Shown in pieces: positions 46,923 through 54,787 of a stretch of 64,000 bases of DNA (the stretch's first letter is position 1; each line of letters begins with the position of its first letter). The DNA is from Cohaesibacter intestini (lineage in GTDB: Bacteria > Pseudomonadota > Alphaproteobacteria > Rhizobiales > Cohaesibacteraceae), in NCBI RefSeq assembly GCF_003324485.1, contig NZ_QODK01000002.1, forward strand, positions 744,001 to 808,000. Reading direction: 5' to 3'. A program made the position numbers and the translations under genes. The notes beneath the pieces are model-generated. The model had not been told where the DNA came from. It did not search any database and saw only the letters and a program-made list of their open reading frames with translations.

Positions 46923-47653
46923 GGCTCTATTTCCTTCCCCGCCCAATCATAGCAGCGCCCGGTATGGCGTACATTCCGGCTCAGCAACACATCCATCAGG
47001 CAAGCCGCCGAATGCGCGGGCGTAAAGAGCTTTCCCTCTGGAACAGATTTCTGAAATGGCTGCGAGAGAGCACTATCCACCGTTCCGGGATGCAGCCCGA
47101 CCAGCACAGCCTCTTTGTTGCGCCGGAATAACTCAATCGAGGCAGACTTGACCATCATATTGAGCGCAGCCTTCGAGGCGCGGTAGCTATACCAGCCGCC
47201 AAGATGATTGTCGGAAATCGAGCCGACCCGCGCACTGATCACCCCGATCCGCACAGGACCGGAGCGGTCCAGCCGCGGCAGCAGATGTTTGAGGATCAGG
47301 CTCGGCCCAATTAGATTGAGCGCCAACACCTTGGCGAAAGCCGACGGATCGAGATCTTGCAGACGGCGTTCGGGCGCAAAGCCATCCCCATGCAGAACCC
47401 CGGTGGCAATCAGCACCAGATCCGGCTGCCCATCGGCCAGACAAGCCTTGCAGGCAGCCTCTACCAAGGCTTCATTCTCCAGATCAAAACCGCAATGCTG
47501 ATAAAGCCGCTGACTATGCTTTGTGGTGAAGCCGCCCATCTCGGAGCGGCTGACCACATGCAAAATAGCGTCAGGGAAGCGATCGAGCGCTTGCTCGGCA
47601 AACGCTCGCCCAATGGCACCTGATGCACCAATGACTGTGATATTGCGTGGCAT
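46919..47653 (-). CDS. SDR family protein (C-factor-like) in the rpoE operon
   Basis: 244 residues, Rossmann fold with ITVIGASGAIGRAFAEQAL at the N-terminus, IATGVLHGDG in the NNAG position, and SARVGSISDNHLGGWYSYRASKAALNM containing Ser, Tyr and Lys of the catalytic triad. It resembles CsgA/C-factor-type SDRs. The substrate is unknown. It begins 7 bp after chrR and overlaps phr, so it is part of the stress operon. Confidence 0.9.
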   Translation of the reverse strand: MPRNITVIGASGAIGRAFAEQALDRFPDAILHVVSRSEMGGFTTKHSQRLYQHCGFDLENEALVEAACKACLADGQPDLVLIATGVLHGDGFAPERRLQDLDPSAFAKVLALNLIGPSLILKHLLPRLDRSGPVRIGVISARVGSISDNHLGGWYSYRASKAALNMMVKSASIELFRRNKEAVLVGLHPGTVDSALSQPFQKSVPEGKLFTPAHSAACLMDVLLSRNVRHTGRCYDWAGKEIEP

Positions 47654-47660
47654 GGCGCCA

Positions 47661-48368
47661 TCAAATCCCGATGATCGGCTGAAGCAAACGGGTGATCATC
47701 CCTTTGAATTCCAGCGGCGCATCGGTCACCGTGAGGCAAATGCACTCCTCTTCCGTATCGGCCATCGGCTGATGGTGCACCGAATCGTCCGCATCCTGAA
47801 TATCGCCAACCCGATAGCGACCGGACTCATCGCTGAAAGAGCCCTTCAGCACCATCGTCAATTCGCTGCCATTGTGGCTGTGTTCAGGGGTGATGAAGCC
47901 GGGCGACAATTTCAGCAATCGCACCGTTTCCCCTTCCGACCCTTGCATCGGCAGGACAAATTGCTTGATCCCCGGACCAACAGCCCGCCAGCGAATGGCT
48001 TCAATATCATCACCGATCACAGCCGCCAGTTTGGTCGGCATCAGCGATGACCCCAGAGCGGGCGGGGCTGCCGATTGGGCCAGATCCATACCGGGACGGT
48101 TGAATGGGGCTTCAGGGAAGGTCGATCCCTGTTGCAAGCTCTCGTCCTCATCAATCGACGCCATCATGCGGTCGAACAGATCGTCCGAGACGACCATATC
48201 CTCGCATTGATTGAGCATCGCGCCACCAATCGCCTCGGCCTCGGCAACGCGGGCAGCGCAATGCGGGCACACTTCCAAATGACACGCCACCAGCAACGCA
48301 TGCCCGACAGGCAGCGAACCGGCAGCATAGGCCAAAATCATTTCATCACTCAAATGATGGTGAATCAT
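47661..48368 (-). CDS. chrR: ChrR-type cupin zinc anti-sigma factor
   Basis: 235 residues. The N-terminal anti-sigma domain has the zinc ligands His5, His30, Cys34 and Cys37 (ACHLEVCPHC), the same pattern as R. sphaeroides ChrR. A cupin domain follows (PGFITPEHSHNGSELTMVLKGSFSDESGRYRVGDIQDADDSVHHQP) with further metal ligands. ChrR holds RpoE inactive; singlet oxygen or organic peroxides release it, and the cupin domain is needed for the response. It overlaps the rpoE stop by ATGA, so sigma and anti-sigma are made together. Confidence 0.93.
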   Translation of the reverse strand: MIHHHLSDEMILAYAAGSLPVGHALLVACHLEVCPHCAARVAEAEAIGGAMLNQCEDMVVSDDLFDRMMASIDEDESLQQGSTFPEAPFNRPGMDLAQSAAPPALGSSLMPTKLAAVIGDDIEAIRWRAVGPGIKQFVLPMQGSEGETVRLLKLSPGFITPEHSHNGSELTMVLKGSFSDESGRYRVGDIQDADDSVHHQPMADTEEECICLTVTDAPLEFKGMITRLLQPIIGI

Positions 48369-48919
48369 GCTTCTACCTCTGACAAAATCTTCCTCAGCCG
48401 TCCAAAGGCCAACCGCATGCGGGACTTCACGGTCCCAAGGGGCAAGGACAGCTTCTTGGCAATGTCGGCATGCGTGGCTTCTTCATAAAAAGCCATACTG
48501 ACAATCTCCGCCTGATTGGCAGGAAGCAGCGCGAGCGCCTTGGATACCCGATCCGCCAGCTCACTTCTATGCACGTCTTGAGTCTGTTCCTCATCGAACA
48601 CCAGCTGCGAAGCGAAATAGTCCTGGTCCTTGTAGACGAAGCTTTTTTCCGATCGCAAACGGTCGATGCGCTGGTTTCGTGCGATGGTGAAAATCCACGT
48701 CGATGCCGCAGCCTTGCCGGGGTCATACAAATGGGCTTTTCGCCAAATCTGGGCGAAGGTTTCCTGAACCAGTTCCTCTGCCATTTGCGGGTTGGTGCCC
48801 GCCTTGAGATAAAAACTCTTCAGTCTGGGGGCGAAATGATCGAACAGCGCCCGAAAAGCGGGTCTGTCCTTGTCGTTCCCGACTGATACGAGCATGGCAT
48901 TGAACTGGCCAGAGGTCAT
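48365..48919 (-). CDS. rpoE: ECF sigma factor RpoE (ChrR-controlled, ECF11 type)
   Basis: 184 residues from ATG 48919 (MTSGQFNAMLVSVGNDKDR) with GGAGGCGAGG upstream; a 20-codon extension to 48979 is less likely. Region 2 spans FRALFDHFAPRLKSFYLKAGTNPQMAEELVQETFAQIW and STWIFTIARNQRIDRLR; region 4 is LPANQAEIVSMAFYEEATHADIAKKLSLPLGTVKSRMRLAFGRLR. Directly upstream, a TGATCC-N18-TATCAG element (48999-49028) could be its own target promoter. Confidence 0.94.
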   Translation of the reverse strand: MTSGQFNAMLVSVGNDKDRPAFRALFDHFAPRLKSFYLKAGTNPQMAEELVQETFAQIWRKAHLYDPGKAAASTWIFTIARNQRIDRLRSEKSFVYKDQDYFASQLVFDEEQTQDVHRSELADRVSKALALLPANQAEIVSMAFYEEATHADIAKKLSLPLGTVKSRMRLAFGRLRKILSEVEA

Positions 48920-48998
48920 AACCTCGCCTCCACTTGATCCTTTTCGCAAAGGTTGCCTCAATGACATTGCCAAATCCACCTAAAAAGCCGTTCGAAGA

Positions 48999-49028
48999 CT
49001 GATACTCCGCAGATAGATAATTGGATCA
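48999..49028 (-). promoter_or_regulatory. Candidate RpoE-dependent promoter of rpoE-chrR-SDR-phr
   Basis: Minus strand: TGATCC (49028-49023), 18-bp spacer, TATCAG (49004-48999). TGATCC is the -35 sequence I recall for R. sphaeroides RpoE. The -10 match is weaker. It lies about 80 bp before the rpoE start. Confidence 0.5.
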
Positions 49029-49094
49029 CAATAATCATCCACTGCAGAACAGGTCGTCTACGACTTATCGCCTAATGATTGCATTCGATTTCGG

Positions 49095-49124
49095 TGATCT
49101 GATGAAGGCGGGTCTTCGAATAAG
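49095..49124 (+). promoter_or_regulatory. Candidate RpoE-type promoter of the FAD-DUF1365-CFA operon
   Basis: TGATCT (49095-49100), 18-bp spacer, AATAAG (49119-49124), 22 bp before the start codon at 49147. It shares the TGATC core with the divergent rpoE promoter candidate. The -10 is uncertain. Confidence 0.4.
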
Positions 49125-49146
49125 GGTAAAACGCTCGGAGAAACAG

Positions 49147-50526
49147 ATGGATATCGCAGTCATCGGATCAGGGGTAGCGGGGTTGTCCGCAGCCTGGCTA
49201 CTATCGCACAATCACAAAGTCGACCTGTTTGAAAAAGACGATCGCCTTGGCGGACACGCCAATACACAACAGATCGAGCTCAATGGTGCCCCCGTCGCCG
49301 TGGATACCGGCTTCATCGTCTATAATGAGCACACCTACCCCAACCTAACCGCCCTGTTTGATCATATCGGCGTTGAGACAGCAGATTCCGATATGTCCTT
49401 CTCGGTCTCGCTGGCGAATGGCAAGCAGGAATATTCCGGCACCGGTCTGCGCGGCCTGTTTGCCAAGCCGAGCAACATGCTCAATCCGCGTTTTCTGAAA
49501 ATGCTTGCTGACATCCGCCGCTTCTATGCCGAAGCCACCGAAGAGTTTGCCGCCAACCCGGACCTTGACGTCACCCTTGGCGCTTATCTCTCGGAGAAAG
49601 GCTATTCCGAGGTCTTCATTCGTGAGCATCTGATGCCCATGGGGGCTGCCATCTGGTCGGTGCCATCCGAACAAATGCTGAAATTCCCTTTCTCCGCCTT
49701 CATGCGGTTCTGTGTCAATCACGGCCTCGTCCAGTTTCGGGACCGACCGCAATGGCGCACAGTCCCCAGCGGATCTCGCGCCTATGTCGACCGGCTGGCC
49801 GCTGGCATTTCAGGTGAGATCCACCTCAATGCCGCCATTGCGGAAATCGACCGCCGCCCCGGCTCGGTGACGCTCTATACCCGCCACGGGACCGAGAAGC
49901 GCTATGACCATGTGGTGCTGGCCTGCCATTCCGATCAGGCGCTGCGCATTCTGTCATCGGGCAACGGCGAGGCTAGCGCCGAGGAACAGGCTTTGCTCTC
50001 CGCAATTCCTTATCAGCGCAATCTTGCCATTCTTCATACAGATTCCCGCCTGATGCCCCGACGCAAGGCTGCCTGGGCCAGTTGGAACTATTTGCAGCAA
50101 AGCGACAAGAGCGGTCAGGGCGAAGAGGCTCAATTGTCCGTCACCTACTGGATGAACAATCTTCAGCCCCTCGACACAGAAGAAGATCTGTTCGTCACCC
50201 TCAACCCGATCACCCCGCCCGCAGAGGGCTCGATCCTGCGCTCAAGCATTTATCATCACCCGGTCTATTCGCTGGAAGCGATGGAGGCCCAGAAGCATCT
50301 CTGGACCCTTCAGGGCAAAAAGCGCACCTGGTTTTGCGGCGCTTATTTCGGCTATGGCTTCCACGAAGATGGCCTGCAATCCGGCCTTGCGGTCGCCGAG
50401 CAATTGGGCGGCATGGCGCGACCATGGCAAGTGGACAATCCATCGGGCCGCATTCACCTCAGTGAGTCCGGCTTGGATCGCCTTGCCCCCTTCACGCCGC
50501 AAGCACGAAAGGCGGCGGCAGAATGA
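49147..50526 (+). CDS. FAD-dependent amine-oxidase-like oxidoreductase (COG2907 type)
   Basis: 459 residues from ATG 49147 with GGAG seven bases upstream; an in-frame extension to 49021 would read through the promoter. FAD-binding MDIAVIGSGVAGLSAAWLLSHN, then DLFEKDDRLGGHANTQQ and VAVDTGFIVYNEHTYPNL, and a C-terminal FCGAYFGYGFHEDGLQSGLAVAEQLGG that closes the dinucleotide fold. Proteins of this group travel with DUF1365 and CFA-synthase-like genes, as here, and probably act on lipid acyl chains. The exact reaction is not established from sequence. Confidence 0.9.
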   Translation: MDIAVIGSGVAGLSAAWLLSHNHKVDLFEKDDRLGGHANTQQIELNGAPVAVDTGFIVYNEHTYPNLTALFDHIGVETADSDMSFSVSLANGKQEYSGTGLRGLFAKPSNMLNPRFLKMLADIRRFYAEATEEFAANPDLDVTLGAYLSEKGYSEVFIREHLMPMGAAIWSVPSEQMLKFPFSAFMRFCVNHGLVQFRDRPQWRTVPSGSRAYVDRLAAGISGEIHLNAAIAEIDRRPGSVTLYTRHGTEKRYDHVVLACHSDQALRILSSGNGEASAEEQALLSAIPYQRNLAILHTDSRLMPRRKAAWASWNYLQQSDKSGQGEEAQLSVTYWMNNLQPLDTEEDLFVTLNPITPPAEGSILRSSIYHHPVYSLEAMEAQKHLWTLQGKKRTWFCGAYFGYGFHEDGLQSGLAVAEQLGGMARPWQVDNPSGRIHLSESGLDRLAPFTPQARKAAAE

Positions 50527-51374
50527 GCAACACGCACCCCTTGCAGTTCAGCCCTGAGCCTTGCCTTTATCGCGGTCGTGTCAGCCATGTGCGGCAGGGT
50601 CAGGCCGATCATCGGTTGGTCTATAGAGTGGCCTGCCTGCTGCTGCCGCTCCACCGGATGGATGACGCGGCCAAGGCTTCGCCTTTCTTCTCGATCAATC
50701 GCTTCAATCTCTTCTCTTTTCATGAGACAGATCACATGGATGAAGGCTTTCCGTCGCTGGAAGGATTCGTGCTGCATTGCCTGCGGACATCCGGTCAGTA
50801 CAAGCTGCAAGAGGTACTGCCCACGCGCATCTCACTGCTGGCCTTCCCGCGCTTTCTCGGCCACGCCTTCAACCCCTTGTCGATCTTCTTTTGCTGCGAT
50901 GAAAACGACCACTTGCAGGCCATTCTCTATCAGGTTCGCAACACCTTTGGTCAGCGTCATCACTATCTTTATCGCGTGGATCAGTCATCGATCGAGACAG
51001 GTCCCGATTCCCGTCTGCGCCATGGCGGAGACAAAAAATTCTATGTTTCCCCGTTTCTTGCGATGGACGGCCATTATGAATTTGTCATGCGCCTGCCCGA
51101 CGAGAAGGCAAACTATCAGATCACCATGACCGGCAACCAACCAGCCTCGCTGACCGCCTCCTTTGCCGCCAAGCGCCAACCGCTGACCACCGGCACCTTG
51201 CTGCGTCTGGCTGGCATGCTCTGGCAGGGTGGTTGGAAGATCCTTGCCGCGATCCATTTCGAAGCGCTGAAATTGTGGCTGAAGGGGGCACGTTTTCACA
51301 AACGCCCACCACTGCCCAGCCAGCCCGTAACCAATCTTACACCGACCCCTGCCGGGAAAGGACCCCTTTCATGA
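50523..51374 (+). CDS. DUF1365 family protein
   Basis: 283 residues. The characteristic blocks are CLYRGRVSHVRQGQADHRLVYRV near the start, FNLFSFHETDHMDEG, LLAFPRFLGHAFNPLSIFFCCDEN, EVRNTFGQRHHY-like VRNTFGQRHHYLYRV, and KKFYVSPFLAMDGHYEF. The function is unknown. ATGA overlaps at both ends tie it to the FAD oxidoreductase and the CFA-like enzyme, so the three proteins are very likely made together and act in one pathway. Confidence 0.92.
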   Translation: MSNTHPLQFSPEPCLYRGRVSHVRQGQADHRLVYRVACLLLPLHRMDDAAKASPFFSINRFNLFSFHETDHMDEGFPSLEGFVLHCLRTSGQYKLQEVLPTRISLLAFPRFLGHAFNPLSIFFCCDENDHLQAILYQVRNTFGQRHHYLYRVDQSSIETGPDSRLRHGGDKKFYVSPFLAMDGHYEFVMRLPDEKANYQITMTGNQPASLTASFAAKRQPLTTGTLLRLAGMLWQGGWKILAAIHFEALKLWLKGARFHKRPPLPSQPVTNLTPTPAGKGPLS

Positions 51375-52627
51375 CCATGGAAAACGACTTGCTCAATCCC
51401 CCACTCCCGCAGGCTCCTCATCTCGCACTGCCCAAGCTGCCCACATGGCTGTGTCGCCTCTGGCACAAAATGCTCACCCCGCTTTTTAAGCACTTTGAGC
51501 ATGGCCGCATCGAAATCACGCTGCCGTCTGGCGGCCATCTGGTCTATGGAGCAGGCAGCCCGGACGGCCCGACGGCCCATGTGACCGTGCATCAGCATGC
51601 CACCCTATGGCGTATCCTGTCGCGCGGCCCGCTTGGCCTTGCCGAAAGCTACATGGATGCCCAATGGTCCTGCGATGATCTGACAACCCTGTTTGACATC
51701 TGCCTGAAAAACCGGGCGATCTTCGAAGCCATCCGGGCGCGAGGCTCGGTCGCCCATCTGTTTGCCCGCCTGAAGCATCTCAGTCGCGCCAACAGCCTGA
51801 AGGGCAGTCGCCGCAACATTGCCTATCACTATGATTTGGGCAACGACTTCTACGACCTGTGGCTCGACCGCACCATGACTTATTCCTCAGCGCTCGGGGT
51901 CAAGGCGGGCGAGGATCTGGCCATCAGCCAATGGCGCAAGTTCGACAAGGCCCTTGCCATGTGCAACGCCAAGGAGGGCGACCATATCCTCGAAATCGGC
52001 TGCGGCTGGGGCGCCTTTGCCGAACGTGCAACCGACGCCGGATGCCAAGTGGATGGCCTGACGCTGTCGCGCGAACAGCTTGCCTATTCCACCGTGCGGG
52101 CCGAGACCAAAGAGTTCAGCGACCGCGCCCGATTCCATTTGCGTGACTATCGCCACGAGACGGGCACCTATGATGCCATTGTGTCAATCGAAATGATCGA
52201 AGCGGTTGGTGAGGAAAATTGGCCGGTCTATTTCCAATGTCTGCGTGACCGTCTCAAACCCGGCGGACAGGCGGCCATTCAGGCCATCACCATCCATGAT
52301 GACCAATATGAACGCTATCGCCGCAGTGCCGACTTCATTCAGACCTTTATTTTCCCCGGTGGGATGTTGCCCACCAAGAGCCTGATGAAAGACCATGCCG
52401 AACAGGCCGGGCTTGAACTGGTGGAGCAGCATATATTCGGTGCCGACTATGCCAAAACACTGGCCCGCTGGCGACAAAACTTCCTTGCCGCATGGCCAAA
52501 GATTGCCGCCCTTGGCTATGATGAGCGCTTCCGTCGGATGTGGCTCTATTATCTGTCTTATTGCGAGGCCGGCTTTGAAAATGGCACCATCGATGTCGGC
52601 CTCTACAGCTTCAGAAAGCCCGCTTGA
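51371..52627 (+). CDS. Cyclopropane-fatty-acyl-phospholipid synthase family methyltransferase
   Basis: 418 residues from ATG 51371; a longer in-frame reading starts inside the DUF1365 gene. An N-terminal lipid-binding region is followed by YHYDLGNDFYDLWLDRTMTYS, the SAM motif LEIGCGWG (207-214), the SIEMIEAVGEENW active-site segment and TFIFPGGMLPT. CFA-type enzymes methylate the double bond of unsaturated acyl chains in membrane lipids. In R. sphaeroides, RpoE-controlled CFA-like genes have been linked to singlet-oxygen response and furan fatty acids, so the product here need not be a cyclopropane ring. Confidence 0.92.
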   Translation: MTMENDLLNPPLPQAPHLALPKLPTWLCRLWHKMLTPLFKHFEHGRIEITLPSGGHLVYGAGSPDGPTAHVTVHQHATLWRILSRGPLGLAESYMDAQWSCDDLTTLFDICLKNRAIFEAIRARGSVAHLFARLKHLSRANSLKGSRRNIAYHYDLGNDFYDLWLDRTMTYSSALGVKAGEDLAISQWRKFDKALAMCNAKEGDHILEIGCGWGAFAERATDAGCQVDGLTLSREQLAYSTVRAETKEFSDRARFHLRDYRHETGTYDAIVSIEMIEAVGEENWPVYFQCLRDRLKPGGQAAIQAITIHDDQYERYRRSADFIQTFIFPGGMLPTKSLMKDHAEQAGLELVEQHIFGADYAKTLARWRQNFLAAWPKIAALGYDERFRRMWLYYLSYCEAGFENGTIDVGLYSFRKPA

Positions 52628-52636
52628 GTGCACACC

Positions 52637-52669
52637 AAAAAGGGGAGGCAAATGCCTCCCCTTTTTTTT
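52637..52669 (+). terminator. Terminator of the FAD-DUF1365-CFA operon
   Basis: AAAAAGGGGAGGC-AAAT-GCCTCCCC followed by eight T. The stem is perfect and may also serve the converging NTF2-like gene. Confidence 0.93.
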
Positions 52670-52685
52670 CGTCCTTGAAAATGGC

Positions 52686-53132
52686 TCAAGAGTCCAGCCG
52701 CGCCTTGCGAGTGAGGAAACGCAGAAGAGGGCCAATCACCGGCAGCCGACCATAGAAATGCCGACCACTGTCCCAATAGTCATAATGGGCGCAAATCAGC
52801 CCCTCCTCGTTGAACTGCAATTCGGTCATGCCGCGCACATGCCAGGCCCCGATCACCTTGACATTGCAATAAAAGTCCCAGCGCATCAGACAAAGCTCAT
52901 CTGTCCAGGCGAGATCGAGAATATCGAAGCGAGGATCCTCAACATCCTCGAACATTTTCTCAACCAGCCGGACGACCTGATCTCTGCCCCGCACATCGTT
53001 GAACGGGTCTATGAAATGCACATCCTCGCTGAGCAATGCTGCAATATCCCCGGCCCGGTCCAACGTGAGCGTTTCAAAATAGTGGGCATATTGCCCGGCA
53101 ATCTGACGTCGACGATCTTTTCTGTCGCTCAT
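52686..53132 (-). CDS. NTF2-like (SnoaL-fold) protein
   Basis: 148 residues from ATG 53132. The opening helix (IAGQYAHYFETLTLDRAGDIAALLSEDVHFIDPFNDVRGRDQVVR) and the later WDFYCNVKVIGAWHVRGMTELQFNEEGLICAHYDYWDSG match the nuclear-transport-factor-2-like fold, whose members are small isomerases or ligand-binding proteins. Function here is not known. The start overlaps the SDR stop by ATGA, and the pair converges on the CFA-like operon. Confidence 0.88.
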   Translation of the reverse strand: MSDRKDRRRQIAGQYAHYFETLTLDRAGDIAALLSEDVHFIDPFNDVRGRDQVVRLVEKMFEDVEDPRFDILDLAWTDELCLMRWDFYCNVKVIGAWHVRGMTELQFNEEGLICAHYDYWDSGRHFYGRLPVIGPLLRFLTRKARLDS

Positions 53133-53905
53133 TTGACCATCCTCCGCATCAGGGTGAAATAAAGACCATAGGGAAGCCAGCTGAGCAGGCGCAGCAGCCA
53201 TGCCATCCGCGAGGGAAAGGCAATCTCGAACCGCTTCCCGTCCAGCCCCTTCATGATCCGCTCAGCGGCTTCCTCTTCGTCCATCAGAAAAGGCATTTCG
53301 AAGTCATTCATTTCGGTCAGCCTTGTCGTCACAAAGCCCGGATTGATAACCTGCAACCCCAGCCCCATCTGTTCCACTTCCGGCCGCAAGGTTTCGCACA
53401 GACTGAGCAATGCCGCCTTGGTCGGTCCATAAAGCGCCGCATTGGGTAAGCCACAATAGGAAGTAAGAGACGCAGTGATGGCAATGCTGCCCGCTCCGCG
53501 CTCTTTCAAGGCAGGCAGAAGGGCCTCGATCAGCGCAACTGCGCCAAGATAGTTCACCGCCATATGGTCCGAGGCTGCGGCATGGCTCAGGGCGCTAATG
53601 CCGCCGGGTTGATAGATTGCCGCGCAATAGATCGTCTGGTCCGGCAGACAATCGCGCACAGACAGATCGTCCACCGCCGCGCGCAGATCCTCAATTCTGG
53701 TTGCGTCCAGCGGCAGCGCCTCAATGCGATCGGACTGATCGCTCAAAGCCTCGAGTTGTTCAGCCCGCCGCGCACTGGCCACGACCCGGTGCCCCGCTCT
53801 GGCATAGCCAAGCGCCAAGGCCCGTCCAATGCCAGAACTGGCGCCGATGATCCAGATCCGCTTGCAGGTATCATTGTCTTTGAGGTCTTTGGAATTGTCA
53901 GCCAT
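53129..53905 (-). CDS. SDR family oxidoreductase paired with NTF2-like protein
   Basis: 258 residues from ATG 53905 (MADNSKDLKDNDTCK); longer readings to 53932 or 54004 lack a ribosome site. IWIIGASSGIGRALALGYARAGHRVVASARR is the cofactor site, ITASLTSYCGLPNAALYGPTKAALLSL carries Ser, Tyr and Lys, and the C-terminus ends in a hydrophobic LSWLPYGLYFTLMRRMVK that may lie on the membrane. Substrate unknown. A TGATCT-N18-TATGGA element just upstream suggests it belongs to the RpoE regulon with the neighbouring lipid genes. Confidence 0.88.
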   Translation of the reverse strand: MADNSKDLKDNDTCKRIWIIGASSGIGRALALGYARAGHRVVASARRAEQLEALSDQSDRIEALPLDATRIEDLRAAVDDLSVRDCLPDQTIYCAAIYQPGGISALSHAAASDHMAVNYLGAVALIEALLPALKERGAGSIAITASLTSYCGLPNAALYGPTKAALLSLCETLRPEVEQMGLGLQVINPGFVTTRLTEMNDFEMPFLMDEEEAAERIMKGLDGKRFEIAFPSRMAWLLRLLSWLPYGLYFTLMRRMVK

Positions 53906-53927
53906 GAGCGCGAAAATCCTTTCGCAC

Positions 53928-53957
53928 TCCATACGCCACAACCTGAGAGGCAGATCA
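53928..53957 (-). promoter_or_regulatory. Candidate RpoE-type promoter of the SDR-NTF2 pair
   Basis: Minus strand: TGATCT (53957-53952), 18-bp spacer, TATGGA (53933-53928), 22 bp before the SDR start. Same -35 core and spacing as the candidates at 48999-49028 and 49095-49124. Confidence 0.4.
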
Positions 53958-54024
53958 CCCCGATCCGCGTCAAGGGTGCGGAGCAAGTCTGCCCCGCGGC
54001 CCAATTTCGATCCTATTGGGGGCT

Positions 54025-54558
54025 TTAGCCAACCATCAATTGCTTGAGGCGCAGATTCTCATACTCCACTTCCTGCACCCGATGGATAACCATGTCGCGG
54101 ATCGAAATCATCCCGACCAGTTCGTCACCATCCATGACGGGCATATGACGAAACCGCCCCTTGGTCATCCGATCCATCACATCCAGAACCCGATCCTCAC
54201 TAGAGCAGGTTTCTGGATTGGCCGTCATATGGGCCGACACCGGATCATGCATCACCATGTCGCCCAATTCTGCGGTCGCAGCAATCACGTCGCGCTCGGA
54301 CAAGACTCCGACAAGGCCACCATTGTGATTGATCACTGGCATGTTGCCAATTTTGCGTGCAGACAATTCCGCCACCGCCGCGGCCAGCGTCATGCTGGCA
54401 GTGATGGTGAAGATCTCGGCGCTCTTTTGCTCGAGGACATCCTGAATCACGGTTTGGGAATAGGCCTTTTCAAATGCCAATCTTGCGTCTTGAGACATGC
54501 TGAGTTGGCTTGGTTCCTCAATATCGGCGCGTGGTCCTTGATAGGTGCTAGGTGCCAT
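54025..54558 (-). CDS. CBS-domain pair protein
   Basis: 177 residues from ATG 54558 (MAPSTYQGPR), chosen because GGAGAG lies five bases upstream; ATG 54561 and 54498 are alternatives. Two CBS domains: residues about 38-98 (VLEQKSAEIFTITASMTLAAAVAELSARKIGNMPVINHNGGLVGVLSERDVI) and 104-165 (DPVSAHMTANPETCSSEDRVLDVMDRMTKGRFRHMPVMDGDELVGMISIRDMV). The C-terminal VQEVEYENLRLKQLMVG may be a short coiled coil. Stand-alone CBS pairs bind adenine nucleotides and regulate partners; no partner is evident here. Confidence 0.92.
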   Translation of the reverse strand: MAPSTYQGPRADIEEPSQLSMSQDARLAFEKAYSQTVIQDVLEQKSAEIFTITASMTLAAAVAELSARKIGNMPVINHNGGLVGVLSERDVIAATAELGDMVMHDPVSAHMTANPETCSSEDRVLDVMDRMTKGRFRHMPVMDGDELVGMISIRDMVIHRVQEVEYENLRLKQLMVG

Positions 54559-54787
54559 CATCTCTCTCCGCGAGTGTCCCCTCCGACCTCTTGATCACCA
54601 CTCGCTGCCGACCAGAGGCTCGTTGTTTTCTGAAAGCCTATCAAACGATTGGCAGATATGGCAATCCACCACAGCTCGAATTGTTACCAATGGCCTAATC
54701 GCATTTTCGTGATCACGGCCATTTTAAAAAGCGACAGGGAGACCGGGATCGCTCGCAAAACCCAATTTTTCCCGCCTTTGCTTCCCC

